Source of the DNA: a virus
Length of the DNA stretch: 41,176 nt
IMG/VR virus record: IMGVR_UViG_3300027852_000082
Span: 1-41,176 of that record
Reading direction: 5' to 3' (one strand)
Positions 13,719 through 22,075 of the stretch are shown piece by piece. The notes under the pieces were generated by a model. It worked only from the letters and a program-made list of their open reading frames with translations, was not told the origin of the DNA and ran no database searches. A program made the position numbers and the translations under genes. The first letter of the stretch is position 1. Each line of letters begins with the position of its first letter.

Positions 13719-14628
13719 AGTTTATAAAAAGTTACAAAATAAAAATTATTTGATTGGAGTAGCAACAAGAAATAGATCTTATTTAATCACAAATAGAAAA
13801 GGTCTTTGGCGATATTTTGATCCAAAAGAGTCCTTTTATCCAATTAAATTATTTATTAGAGAAATAGAACTAAAAAGTTATGAAAAAAGTTTTCCAAAAG
13901 AAAATATTGAACTTGTTCCAAATAATTTTTTACTTCCAGACAAGAGACAATTTATGGTAGATTATTGTGTTTCTCGTAATATAGAATATTTATTTATGCT
14001 TGACGATGATATAACTTTGTTCTATAGAGATAAAAATTTGGCTTCTAAATATTGTTCTAATTATGAAAAGTTTATGGAAAAAGATAGTCTTAATAAGTTA
14101 CTTTTAGAAAGTATTCTTTTATGTAATGAACAATATCCCATAGGTGGAGTTGCCTTAAAATTTGGAAGTTTTACTAAAAGTTTTATGTTTGAAAAAAATT
14201 CTTTTGTTATGCAATATATTTGTATTTATATTCCAACTTTACAAAAAGAAAATTTAGATTTTAGAGGACTCAAGACTCAATTTATGAGTGATAGATATAT
14301 TAACATAGCTTTATTGAGTAAAGGATACAATACTTTGATTAATTGTAGATATGCCGTAGACGATGGCGGAATTGGTAGAAAAGGTGGTTGTCAAGATTTT
14401 GAAAAAGAAAGAATTGAATTTCTTCATAACGAAGCTGCAAAAAAATTGCAGCAAGCCTTTCCTAATTACGTTTCTTTAGTAAAGAAAAATACGGCTATAA
14501 ATTATTGGAAAAAACCACGTTTGGATAATACTGTACATTGGAAAAGATTTTTACGATATAAAGAATTAAAGTATATACCAAAAAAAGAAGGTTTACGAAT
14601 TCTTAAAAATGGAGGTATTTCTTTATAA
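13711..14628 (+). CDS. TAGT-like DNA base glycosyltransferase, copy 1
   Basis: A 305-aa protein starting at GTG (AAAGGAGGCTTATAATT before it). It has a GT-A-type layout: an N-terminal Rossmann-like strand (LIGVATRNRSYL), a DDD metal/nucleotide-sugar motif at 98-100 (LFMLDDDITLFYRD), and a C-terminal part with SDRY (192-195) and NCRYAVDDGGIGRKGGC. This order matches the TET-associated glycosyltransferases found by Iyer, Aravind and colleagues in phages with hypermodified DNA. It would transfer a sugar to a modified base in DNA. Closely related to the next gene. The carboxylate usually expected before DRY is Ser here (MSDRY versus MEDRY in copy 2). Confidence 0.6.
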   Translation: MSEVYKKLQNKNYLIGVATRNRSYLITNRKGLWRYFDPKESFYPIKLFIREIELKSYEKSFPKENIELVPNNFLLPDKRQFMVDYCVSRNIEYLFMLDDDITLFYRDKNLASKYCSNYEKFMEKDSLNKLLLESILLCNEQYPIGGVALKFGSFTKSFMFEKNSFVMQYICIYIPTLQKENLDFRGLKTQFMSDRYINIALLSKGYNTLINCRYAVDDGGIGRKGGCQDFEKERIEFLHNEAAKKLQQAFPNYVSLVKKNTAINYWKKPRLDNTVHWKRFLRYKELKYIPKKEGLRILKNGGISL

Positions 14629-15506
14629 TGAAAAAATTATTATCAGAATTTAATTATTGTATATTTGTTCCTTCAAGAGCAAGAAAAGATTTTATAGAAA
14701 AAAGAATAGGTGTTTGGAGATACATATCAAAAGAAAATCCTCAATATCCATTCAAATTAGTTTTACGAGAAAAAGAAATTGATGATTATTATTCTGTTGG
14801 TTATGCTGGAAAAATTTTAACAGTTTTAAATAGTTCTTCTATTGCAGATAAAAGACAAGCCATAATAGATTTTTGTATACAAAAAGAAATAAAATATGCT
14901 GTTGTAATAGATGATGATGTTTCTTTTCACTATAGGGATGAAAATTTGTCTTCTAAATACACTTCTAAATTTGAAGAAATTGTAAAAAGAAATATAGTAG
15001 ATAAAATTTTATATGAATCTCTTCAATTATGTGGAGAAAAGTATCCTCTTATTGGATTACCATTAAAACAAGGAAGCTTTGGATTAAAATATACTTTTCC
15101 AAAAAATATTCCTATTATTCGTTTTGCATGTTACTGTATACCAATTATAAAAAAAGAAAAAATCTTCGCCAATGGATTAAATTCACCAATCATGGAAGAC
15201 AGATATTTACAACTTTCTTTATTAAATAAAGGATATCGTTCCTTAAGTAATTGTAGATATGCCGTAGAAGATATGGGGAGCAATATTAGAGGTGGGTGCA
15301 GTGTTACGAGAACAATAGAAATTCAAAATAATGCTGCGCGGGAATTAACAAAAAGTTTTTCGAATTATGTTAAATTAAAAGTAAAAGATGATGGGCATTG
15401 GAAAGAACGTAGATTAGATTGTAGAATATCTTGGAAAAAATTTTTAAAGGCAAATGAATTGCCTTACCTTCCTAAAAGTGAAGGTTTAAAACTTATAGGA
15501 GAATAA
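14628..15506 (+). CDS. TAGT-like DNA base glycosyltransferase, copy 2
   Basis: A 292-aa paralogue of copy 1, start overlapping its stop (TAATG). Motifs: IFVPSRAR at the N-terminus (12-19), DDD at 95-97 (VVIDDDVSFHYRDENLSSK), MEDRY (189-193), NCRYAVEDMGSNIRGGC (208-224). The PSRAR motif, missing in copy 1 (ATRNR), is the more typical TAGT form. Shared blocks run over the whole length, so this is an in-place gene duplication, and the differences suggest different acceptors or sugars. It belongs to the modification cassette with the next five genes. Confidence 0.6.
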   Translation: MKKLLSEFNYCIFVPSRARKDFIEKRIGVWRYISKENPQYPFKLVLREKEIDDYYSVGYAGKILTVLNSSSIADKRQAIIDFCIQKEIKYAVVIDDDVSFHYRDENLSSKYTSKFEEIVKRNIVDKILYESLQLCGEKYPLIGLPLKQGSFGLKYTFPKNIPIIRFACYCIPIIKKEKIFANGLNSPIMEDRYLQLSLLNKGYRSLSNCRYAVEDMGSNIRGGCSVTRTIEIQNNAARELTKSFSNYVKLKVKDDGHWKERRLDCRISWKKFLKANELPYLPKSEGLKLIGE

Positions 15507-15507
15507 T

Positions 15508-16401
15508 ATGGTAGAAGAAATAAATCAAGATGAATTTGAAAAAAATTTATATAAATTTTTAAACACCGCCATAGAACGTCATAATATTTATATAAATAAA
15601 GAACGAGGTGTACAAAAACCATGGACTACTGATGAAGTGTATAAACAATTTTTCTTTTGTAACGTATTTCGTCAATATGATAAATGTAGTAAATGGATTA
15701 TAGAAAATATTATACCCATTGTTGAAGTTCAAGAAAGATGGGATTTAATTATATTGTTTAGGTTTATATCTACAATGAACCTTTTTCTTGAAATTCAAAA
15801 AACTTGTAATTTATATGACTTACAAGGCATACAATCTTTTTTGTGTAACAAAAAAGCAAGAGGGGAAAGATTATTTTCAAGTTGTTTTATAAGAAATCCC
15901 AGGATAGTTGGTGGTTGGACAGATACTTACAAGGTCCCCTTTCATTTAATTAAAGCTATTAAAATGAATGGAGCTATGGAAAAACAAATTCGGAAAAATT
16001 CTTTAGAAAGTTTGGTAGATTATTTAAAACAATTTCCAGGAGTAGGTGGATTTATGGCTTATGAATATGCTTGCGATTTAGAATATTCAAATCACTTTAA
16101 CCCTACCGATAAATTAACATGGGCCAATCCTGGTCCAGGAGCGCGAAAAGGATTAAGTTTACTTTTACATGGTTGTATTAAAAAAATAAATTTAAAACTT
16201 TGGTCAGAATACACACCTATAATCTTTAAAGCTATGGAAAAAAGATTTAAAAAAGAGTTTCCAAAGAAAATTATTACAATGAGAGAAGTTGAACATTGGC
16301 TTTGTGAATTTCAAAAATATGTCAAATATAAAAACTTTATGAATGGTGAAAATAGGATCAAACATAGAAAATATAATGGAGTTCTAAATGATACCCAATA
16401 A
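15508..16401 (+). CDS. 5-hmdU DNA kinase helical domain / aGPT-Pplase2-like DNA hypermodification protein
   Basis: A 297-aa helical protein with the features of the family first named alpha-glutamyl/putrescinyl thymine pyrophosphorylase (DNA-glycosylase-like fold) and later the helical domain of 5-hydroxymethyl-dU DNA kinases. Visible signatures: FFFCNVFRQYDKCSKWI (48-63), LFRFISTMNLF, FLCNKKARGERLF, a helix-hairpin-helix-like LKQFPGVGGFMAYEYACDL (173-191) and TWANPGPGARKGL (204-216). Members act on 5-hmdU in phage DNA during thymidine hypermodification. There is no P-loop here, so the kinase half is absent or encoded elsewhere. Ribosome binding site AGGAGAATAAT. Confidence 0.75.
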   Translation: MVEEINQDEFEKNLYKFLNTAIERHNIYINKERGVQKPWTTDEVYKQFFFCNVFRQYDKCSKWIIENIIPIVEVQERWDLIILFRFISTMNLFLEIQKTCNLYDLQGIQSFLCNKKARGERLFSSCFIRNPRIVGGWTDTYKVPFHLIKAIKMNGAMEKQIRKNSLESLVDYLKQFPGVGGFMAYEYACDLEYSNHFNPTDKLTWANPGPGARKGLSLLLHGCIKKINLKLWSEYTPIIFKAMEKRFKKEFPKKIITMREVEHWLCEFQKYVKYKNFMNGENRIKHRKYNGVLNDTQ

Positions 16402-17455
16402 AGAAATAGTTTTTCAACTACGAAAAAAACATTTATTAGTGTTTGATGAACCTAATCAAGTGAGATTAGAAATCGTAAAAGGATGTAATTTAAATTGTTC
16501 TTTTTGTGGTGTCACTAAAGATACAATTCAATTTATGACAATAGAAACGCTTAATAATATTTTAAATGGACTAACTAATAAAGTAAAAAGAATTGAATTT
16601 GCTTTACATGGAGAACCTTCACTTCATCCAAAATTAAATTTATTTGTAGAAAAAGTAAAAAAGGTTTTTCCCCATGTTCAATTGTATATGATAACAAATG
16701 GAGAAATTTATAAAAAAATAGGATTTGAAAATATTTTAAGTATTTTTAAATCTGGAATAAATTTTCTACAAATAGATTTATACAATGAAACTTCTTATAA
16801 TTGGTTTCAAGAGAATTTAATAAAGTTTTCTAAAAAATTAACTACAGAAAATATTGTCATTAGCAATTACGAAATAGAAAATTCTCTACCACATTCTTAT
16901 AAAAGTGGTACTGTAAAAGTACTTCTTTGGGGAGATAGAAGAATGGCTTTTAACGCTCCAAAAAACATTACAAAAAATCCTCATAATTGGGGAGGGAATC
17001 TACCATTAAAACAATGGTCTAAACTATTTTTAGATAAGTTAAAAGATTTTCCTATTGTTAAAAGATGTGCTGAACCTTATAAATATATGACTATTCTTTA
17101 TAATGGAGACGTTCTTATTTGTTGTCATGATGGAGCAAAAACTACAATATTAGGAAATTGTAATGAACAAAGTACTATTGAGATTTGGCAAGGTGAAAAA
17201 TTTCAACAACTCAGACTTCTTCTTAGAAATGGTTTAAGAAAAAATTTACTACCTTGCTTTTTATGTAATACCAAAAGTTTAAGAGTAGGACTTTATCCTT
17301 ATTGGGGAAAAGAATATTTTTATGAAGAATGTCTAGATACTATAAGTGAAATTAGTGTTATAAATATAAAAGAACCTCTATATTTTAATTTAATAGAATA
17401 CCATGAAAAAATTAAACTTTTACCAAAACATATTTTAAATATATTAAGGAGATAA
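16388..17455 (+). CDS. Radical SAM-SPASM enzyme of the modification cassette
   Basis: A 355-aa protein. The radical SAM cluster motif CNLNCSFC gives Cys33, Cys37 and Cys40 for a 4Fe-4S cluster that splits SAM; FALHGEPSLHP (72-82) is the SAM-binding GGEP-type motif with the first Gly replaced by His. The C-terminal half has a SPASM-like Cys set (Cys227, Cys245, Cys246, Cys258, Cys290, Cys293) with the ILYNGDVLICCHDG segment, giving auxiliary cluster(s). It overlaps the preceding hypermodification gene by 14 bp. Radical SAM enzymes in related phages rearrange the amino-acid side chain of a modified thymidine; the same type of step is the likely role. Substrate unknown. Confidence 0.8.
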   Translation: MIPNKEIVFQLRKKHLLVFDEPNQVRLEIVKGCNLNCSFCGVTKDTIQFMTIETLNNILNGLTNKVKRIEFALHGEPSLHPKLNLFVEKVKKVFPHVQLYMITNGEIYKKIGFENILSIFKSGINFLQIDLYNETSYNWFQENLIKFSKKLTTENIVISNYEIENSLPHSYKSGTVKVLLWGDRRMAFNAPKNITKNPHNWGGNLPLKQWSKLFLDKLKDFPIVKRCAEPYKYMTILYNGDVLICCHDGAKTTILGNCNEQSTIEIWQGEKFQQLRLLLRNGLRKNLLPCFLCNTKSLRVGLYPYWGKEYFYEECLDTISEISVINIKEPLYFNLIEYHEKIKLLPKHILNILRR

Positions 17456-17458
17456 GTT

Positions 17459-17983
17459 ATGGAATTACAAGATTACTTACACAAAAATGTCGCGTTAAGA
17501 AACATTAAAAGATTTAGTATGGAGACTGTATTGCATCCACAAGATTTAGCAAGTCACAATTACGGCGTTGGAACTTTGTTTTATTTGTTATGTAAAAATG
17601 CAAATATAGAAGTCACATCTGAAGAATTATTTTTTGTTTTGCAACATGATTTTATAGAAGTTTATACAGGGGATTATAATAAAAAAATAAAAAATAAACT
17701 TAAAGTGATTGAAAAGGCTTGGGCTACAATAGAAAAAAATACTGTTCCTAAAAATTTACGTTGCTATACGGATAAAGAAATAGAATTTATTTTGAGTAAG
17801 GATCAAGTGATTATATTTAAACTTGCTGATGCATTAGAGGCTTTTCTTTATTGTAAAGTTGAAATGTTTAGCGGCAACCGTTTTTTTGAAAATATTTTCC
17901 TGTATTATAAAAAAATTGTGTTTGATTTAATAACGCAATTAAAAAAATTAAATATAGCGACAGGAGTAGAGGAATGGATTTAG
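17459..17983 (+). CDS. HD-domain 5'-deoxynucleotidase (YfbR-like)
   Basis: A 174-aa metal-dependent phosphohydrolase. Metal ligands are visible as His33 (ASHNY), His63-Asp64 (LQHDFIEVYTGD) and Asp124 (FKLADALEAFLYC), the order seen in YfbR-type dNMP 5'-nucleotidases; length is also right (about 190-200 aa for YfbR). It would dephosphorylate a deoxynucleoside monophosphate. In phages with replaced bases such an enzyme removes the normal nucleotide (for example dTMP or dCMP) so that the modified one is used. Ribosome binding site AAGGAGATAAGTT. The stop overlaps the next start. Confidence 0.75.
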   Translation: MELQDYLHKNVALRNIKRFSMETVLHPQDLASHNYGVGTLFYLLCKNANIEVTSEELFFVLQHDFIEVYTGDYNKKIKNKLKVIEKAWATIEKNTVPKNLRCYTDKEIEFILSKDQVIIFKLADALEAFLYCKVEMFSGNRFFENIFLYYKKIVFDLITQLKKLNIATGVEEWI

Positions 17984-18750
17984 TTAAAAATAATTTAAAT
18001 GACATTTATTATGAATTATTAAAATCTTTATTGTACGAATCTGAATATATGTCCACAACTAAAAAAGGCGACCTCATCAATGAGTTTATAAATATTTCCT
18101 TTGTATTGAAAAATCCTATAAATTGTTTTGCTACAATAAGAAATATGTCTTTCGATTATTTAAAAGGGGAGATTGAGTTCTATTTAAGTGGTAGTCCTTT
18201 TCTTAAAGATATAGTTAAGTATGCGAAGTTCTGGGAAAATGTAACCGACGATGATAGAAGTGTTAACAGTAATTATGGAAAACTTTTATTACATGATAGA
18301 AATTTACATAATTACACTCAATTTGAATATGCAAAAGATATGTTGTTAAAAAATTCAGATAGTAAGAAAGCAGTAATGACAATTTATAGTAAAGAAAACG
18401 CTTTTAAATCAAATGATAATCCTTGTACAATGTATTTGCAATTCTTTATTAGAGATTTTAAATTAAATTTATTTGTAAAAATGCGTTCTTCTGATATTTG
18501 GTTTGGAATACCTTATGATGTTCCTTTTTTTGTTTTAATTCAAAATAAAATGCTTATAGAATATAATCAAGAAATAAAGGATTATAAAATAATGTTGGGT
18601 AATTATTTTCATCAAGCAGGAAGTTTGCATTTATATCAAAGAAATTTTGTTTCTGCTCGTAATATAATAAATACGAATACGGATGTTATTTTTACACATC
18701 AAAAAGATTTATTTAATGAATATATTATAAAACCTTTATTACAGAAATAA
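17974..18750 (+). CDS. Thymidylate synthase/dCMP hydroxymethylase family enzyme (pyrimidine hydroxymethylase)
   Basis: A 258-aa protein that aligns by eye with T4 dCMP hydroxymethylase (gp42) and thymidylate synthases. Landmarks: NSNYGKLLL (98-106), catalytic Cys151 in NPCTMYLQF, MRSSDIWFGIPYD (170-182) and GSLHLYQRN (216-224). The residue that reads the pyrimidine 4-position is Asp182, where thymidylate synthases have Asn and T4 gp42 has Asp; this points to dCMP as substrate. The phosphate-binding Arg pair is Lys131-Lys132 (SDSKKAV) instead. Expected reaction: hydroxymethylation of dCMP (or dUMP) with methylene-tetrahydrofolate. It supplies the modified nucleotide for the cassette. Confidence 0.8.
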   Translation: MDLVKNNLNDIYYELLKSLLYESEYMSTTKKGDLINEFINISFVLKNPINCFATIRNMSFDYLKGEIEFYLSGSPFLKDIVKYAKFWENVTDDDRSVNSNYGKLLLHDRNLHNYTQFEYAKDMLLKNSDSKKAVMTIYSKENAFKSNDNPCTMYLQFFIRDFKLNLFVKMRSSDIWFGIPYDVPFFVLIQNKMLIEYNQEIKDYKIMLGNYFHQAGSLHLYQRNFVSARNIINTNTDVIFTHQKDLFNEYIIKPLLQK

Positions 18751-18754
18751 AAAC

Positions 18755-19198
18755 ATGTTAAATTTAAATAAATTATTTAAAGAAACTTGGTTACAAGCTG
18801 AAGAATCAACTTGTTTAAAAAAGAAGGTTGGTGCTTTATTAGTGTCTTTTGATTCTGGCGTTATTTTAGGAAAGGGTTGTGGCATGCCTGACACACCTTG
18901 CAAAGTTTGTGTAAGAAAAACGTATACATGGACTCAGGATGGGTGCTGGTCGATACATGGAGAAGTCCGGGCTATTTTTGATGCATTAGAAAAACAAAAT
19001 ATTTTTACATCCAATTCATATTTTTCAGATTGTTTTATGCTTACCACTCATGGTCCTTGCGATCAGTGTATAAAATACATGGTTCATTTTAAGATACCAC
19101 TTATTATTTATGAGGAAGAATATAAAACAAATTATTTTAAATGGAAAAATAAAATTCTTATTTATCAAAAAAATTACTATATGGAGAACATATTATGA
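18755..19198 (+). CDS. dCMP/cytidine deaminase-like zinc enzyme
   Basis: A 147-aa member of the deaminase superfamily. Zinc/catalytic motif HGE (His68, Glu70 in SIHGEVRAI) and PCDQC (Cys102, Cys105) are intact. Extra cysteines (Cys42, Cys49, Cys52) could form a second zinc site, as in phage dCMP deaminases. It would convert dCMP to dUMP. No good ribosome binding site precedes the ATG four bases after the previous stop, so translation is probably coupled. Its partner before it is the hydroxymethylase and its stop overlaps the polymerase start. Confidence 0.8.
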   Translation: MLNLNKLFKETWLQAEESTCLKKKVGALLVSFDSGVILGKGCGMPDTPCKVCVRKTYTWTQDGCWSIHGEVRAIFDALEKQNIFTSNSYFSDCFMLTTHGPCDQCIKYMVHFKIPLIIYEEEYKTNYFKWKNKILIYQKNYYMENIL

Positions 19199-21024
19199 TT
19201 TTAACTTATTATAATTATGACAAAGAAAACATAGCCATAGACATTGAAACTAAAGATCCTTTTTTAAAAGAAAAAGGTAATGGAGTTTTTAGAAAGGACG
19301 GTTATATCTTAGGTGTATCATTTTCTAATGGTCGTTTAGCAGAATATTATCCTATTAATCATCAGGACACTGAACCAGAACAAAAGGAAAAAAATTTAAA
19401 GTATATTACAGAACAATTACAAAATTACAATTCTAAAATCTTTGCTAATGGTCTTTATGATTTGGATTGGTTTATCAATTTTGAGAATTTAACGGTTAAT
19501 GGTTCTTTTGAGGATGTTCAAATAGCCGAACCCTTGTTAGACGAATATAAAAAATCTTATTCTTTAAATAATTTATCACAAACTTACTTGGGTAAAATAA
19601 AATTTGATACTGAATTAAAAGAATATAGTAAAAAAATGGAGTGGAAAGATACAACTAAAAATTTATGGCGCATGCCGGCTTACATAGTAGAAAAATATGC
19701 TGCTCTGGATGCGCAACTGACGTTTCAAATCTTTCAAAAACAAAAACCTTTATTGAAGAAGGAAGGTTTAGAAGATATATATAAATTAGAAATGGACCTA
19801 TACCCATTATTATTACAGATGAGAAGGGAAGGTGTGTATCTTGACAAAGATAAATTACTGAAAGCAGGTTTAGAATTATCAGATATAGCTTATGACTTGC
19901 AACAAGAATTAAATACTTTAGCGGGATTTGATATAAATGTAAACAGTGGAAAGCAATTAGCGTCACTTTTTAGTAAGTTAGGCCTGCCTATTGTCTATGG
20001 AGAACCTACTGATTTGATGATGCAAAAAGGTATTATGAGAGGCAATCCAAAATTTGATAAGGCGACATTATCAAATTTAAATAATAACTTTGCTAAAAAG
20101 ATTTTAGAGGCAAGGCATATAACCACTCTATTAAATATGTTTATTATACCCTACCCGGAATTACTTTGTGATGAAAAAATACACTGTAATTTCAACCCTT
20201 TAAGAAGTGATAATTATGGAACTGTAAGTGGAAGATTTTCTTCTTCTAACCCTAATCTGCAACAAGTTAGTGGTAAAAATGAAGATGAGTATATTCATTC
20301 TGACAGCGAAATTTTAAATGGTTTAGTTGTCAGAAAATTATTTGTTCCAAAAGAAAATTGTGACTGGATAAGATATGATTGGAATCAAATAGAATATCGT
20401 TTAATAGCTCATTATGCTATAGGCCAAGGTGCTGATGATATTAGGTCCAGATATTTAAAAGATCCAAATACAGACTATCACACTGAATTAGGTGAAATGA
20501 CCGGGATCGCTAAAAGAACAGACATTAAGCGTTTAAATTTTGGAACAGCTTATGGAATGGGTTATCAAAAAATGGCCAGTCTTTATGCTTGGAATTTAGA
20601 AGAAGCCTATGCAGTTTATCAAACTTATCATAAAAAAGTTCCCTTTATAAAAGAAACATCTTCTCGAGTAGCTTTAAAAGCAAAAAGAAAAGGTTATATT
20701 CAAACCATATTAAAAAGAAAAGCCCGTTTGCCGTCAAGGGATAAGGCTTATGTTATGTTTAATCGTTTAATACAGGGGAGTGCAGCAGACTTAATGAAGA
20801 AAGCTATGGTAGACGCTTACAAACAAGGTATATTCAATGTACTCGCACCACATTTAACTGTTCATGATGAGTTGGATTGCAGTAAACCCAATACCAAAGC
20901 AGGTGACGAGGCAAGTTTAGCGTTAAAAAATGTAATGGAAAATTGTGTTAAATTACAAGTTCCCATAATAGTGAGTTGTGAAGTAGGTCCGTCCTGGGGA
21001 GAGTTAACACCCTTGGAATTTTAA
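19195..21024 (+). CDS. DNA polymerase, family A (replicative)
   Basis: A 609-aa PolA-type enzyme with proofreading. Exo motifs: Asp16/Glu18 (AIDIETKDP), NGLYDLDW (85-92) and Tyr168/Asp172 (YAALD), all present, so 3'-5' exonuclease should work. Polymerase motif A is YDWNQIEYRLIAH with catalytic Asp395 (DWNQIEYR rather than the usual DYSQIELR), motif B is RTDIKRLNFGTAYG (Arg441, Lys445, Phe449, Tyr453) and motif C is VHDE (His557-Glu559). No 5' nuclease domain, as in T7 polymerase. The start overlaps the deaminase stop by 4 bases. The Phe in motif B predicts discrimination against dideoxynucleotides. Confidence 0.93.
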   Translation: MILTYYNYDKENIAIDIETKDPFLKEKGNGVFRKDGYILGVSFSNGRLAEYYPINHQDTEPEQKEKNLKYITEQLQNYNSKIFANGLYDLDWFINFENLTVNGSFEDVQIAEPLLDEYKKSYSLNNLSQTYLGKIKFDTELKEYSKKMEWKDTTKNLWRMPAYIVEKYAALDAQLTFQIFQKQKPLLKKEGLEDIYKLEMDLYPLLLQMRREGVYLDKDKLLKAGLELSDIAYDLQQELNTLAGFDINVNSGKQLASLFSKLGLPIVYGEPTDLMMQKGIMRGNPKFDKATLSNLNNNFAKKILEARHITTLLNMFIIPYPELLCDEKIHCNFNPLRSDNYGTVSGRFSSSNPNLQQVSGKNEDEYIHSDSEILNGLVVRKLFVPKENCDWIRYDWNQIEYRLIAHYAIGQGADDIRSRYLKDPNTDYHTELGEMTGIAKRTDIKRLNFGTAYGMGYQKMASLYAWNLEEAYAVYQTYHKKVPFIKETSSRVALKAKRKGYIQTILKRKARLPSRDKAYVMFNRLIQGSAADLMKKAMVDAYKQGIFNVLAPHLTVHDELDCSKPNTKAGDEASLALKNVMENCVKLQVPIIVSCEVGPSWGELTPLEF

Positions 21025-21048
21025 TACTAATAAAAAAGGAGTGTTACT

Positions 21049-21714
21049 ATGAAAAAAGAAAAATCTTGTTTAATTACACAGGCGTTGGTGTCCAGTATAG
21101 ATTGGCGTTTTACTGCACCAAACACTGTAATTGCTCCAGAGCGAGGCGGAAATGGTGTAATAACTTGGTCAGAACAAGCACATATTGATTTATATAATAT
21201 GTTAAGTAGAACACCTACACCTTTTCCAGAACCTGCAAGACAAGGTGTAGAATTTGAAAAAATGGTTTACAAGCGTGCTAATGATACCAATTTAAAAGGC
21301 TCAGAATCTTTTCAAAAAGTTTGTAAAGAAGTGAAGGGCTTTTCCTTCTATCAAAAGAGAGGCGTCAATTTAGAAATAGCACATGAAAATTGTTATCTTT
21401 ATGGAAAATTCGACGCCATCAAATTACCTGTTATTAAAGACATTAAAACTACTGCGTCTTACAAAACGGGAAAATATTTAAACGGTTTTCAGCATAAACT
21501 TTATTGCTATATCACCAAAGCAGAAAAGTTTGCGTACATTATAGTTGAATGGGAACTTTTCCCTAAAATTAAAAATGTTTATAAAGAAAGTTTTATAGTT
21601 GTAGATCAAAAATCTTTGGAGAAAGAAGTTATAGAGACTGTGGAACAGTGTTTTCAAAATTTAAAATCTTTAAATCTTTGGGATGTTTACAGAGAAAAAT
21701 ATTGCTTATATTAA
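21049..21714 (+). CDS. PD-(D/E)XK nuclease, RecB/Cas4-like exonuclease
   Basis: A 221-aa protein with the core of the RecB-family fold: GVEFEKMVY (Glu70), LYGKFDAI (Asp122), VIKDIKTT (Asp131, Lys133) and the QxxxY motif in FQHKLYCY (Gln148, Tyr152). It probably degrades or resects linear DNA during replication or recombination. Ribosome binding site AAAAAGGAGTGTTACT. The only Cys residues are scattered, so the four-Cys Fe-S cluster of Cas4 is not evident. Confidence 0.75.
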   Translation: MKKEKSCLITQALVSSIDWRFTAPNTVIAPERGGNGVITWSEQAHIDLYNMLSRTPTPFPEPARQGVEFEKMVYKRANDTNLKGSESFQKVCKEVKGFSFYQKRGVNLEIAHENCYLYGKFDAIKLPVIKDIKTTASYKTGKYLNGFQHKLYCYITKAEKFAYIIVEWELFPKIKNVYKESFIVVDQKSLEKEVIETVEQCFQNLKSLNLWDVYREKYCLY

Positions 21715-21743
21715 GAAAAAATAATGAATAAGGTGTATATAAA

Positions 21744-22028
21744 ATGTGTGAATACAAAACAATACCCACATCTGTAGAGGTTTGGGCGGTTATAAAAGCT
21801 AAACATCATGATCAATTAAAAGTGTATAGTAGTTACTCAGCTCCAGAAGGTGATTTTTTTGGAAATTTAAACGAAGGTAAAATGGTAACTGAATATGCAT
21901 TAACAGGCGCGGATTATCCTTTGATGGGCGCAGAGACACGATGGACTATTAATCATGAAAAACCTTATGAACGTATTAATGAACAACATAAATATTGGTT
22001 ATGTTTGCCTCTTAATTCAAACATATAA
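21744..22028 (+). CDS. Unknown protein (94 aa)
   Basis: A 94-aa protein (MCEYKTIPTSVEVWAVIK to CLPLNSNI), beta-rich and aromatic. The ribosome binding site is weak (AAGGTGTATATAAA). It lies between the RecB-like nuclease and the SNF2-like helicase and may help either. No family recognised. Confidence 0.55.
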   Translation: MCEYKTIPTSVEVWAVIKAKHHDQLKVYSSYSAPEGDFFGNLNEGKMVTEYALTGADYPLMGAETRWTINHEKPYERINEQHKYWLCLPLNSNI

Positions 22029-22075
22029 CCTAAATTAAATATAGATTGTCTATAAAGAAAAAGGAGGAAACGATT

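Noticed and set aside
17459-17983. HD protein considered as a toxin or CRISPR-type HD nuclease
   Set aside because: The HD spacing and KLADALEA motif fit YfbR-like nucleotidases, and the setting is nucleotide metabolism.
18260-18271. AGTGTTAACAGT in the hydroxymethylase gene, identical to an iteron unit
   Set aside because: Single copy inside codons for the conserved Val-Asn-Ser of the family; best explained by coincidence.
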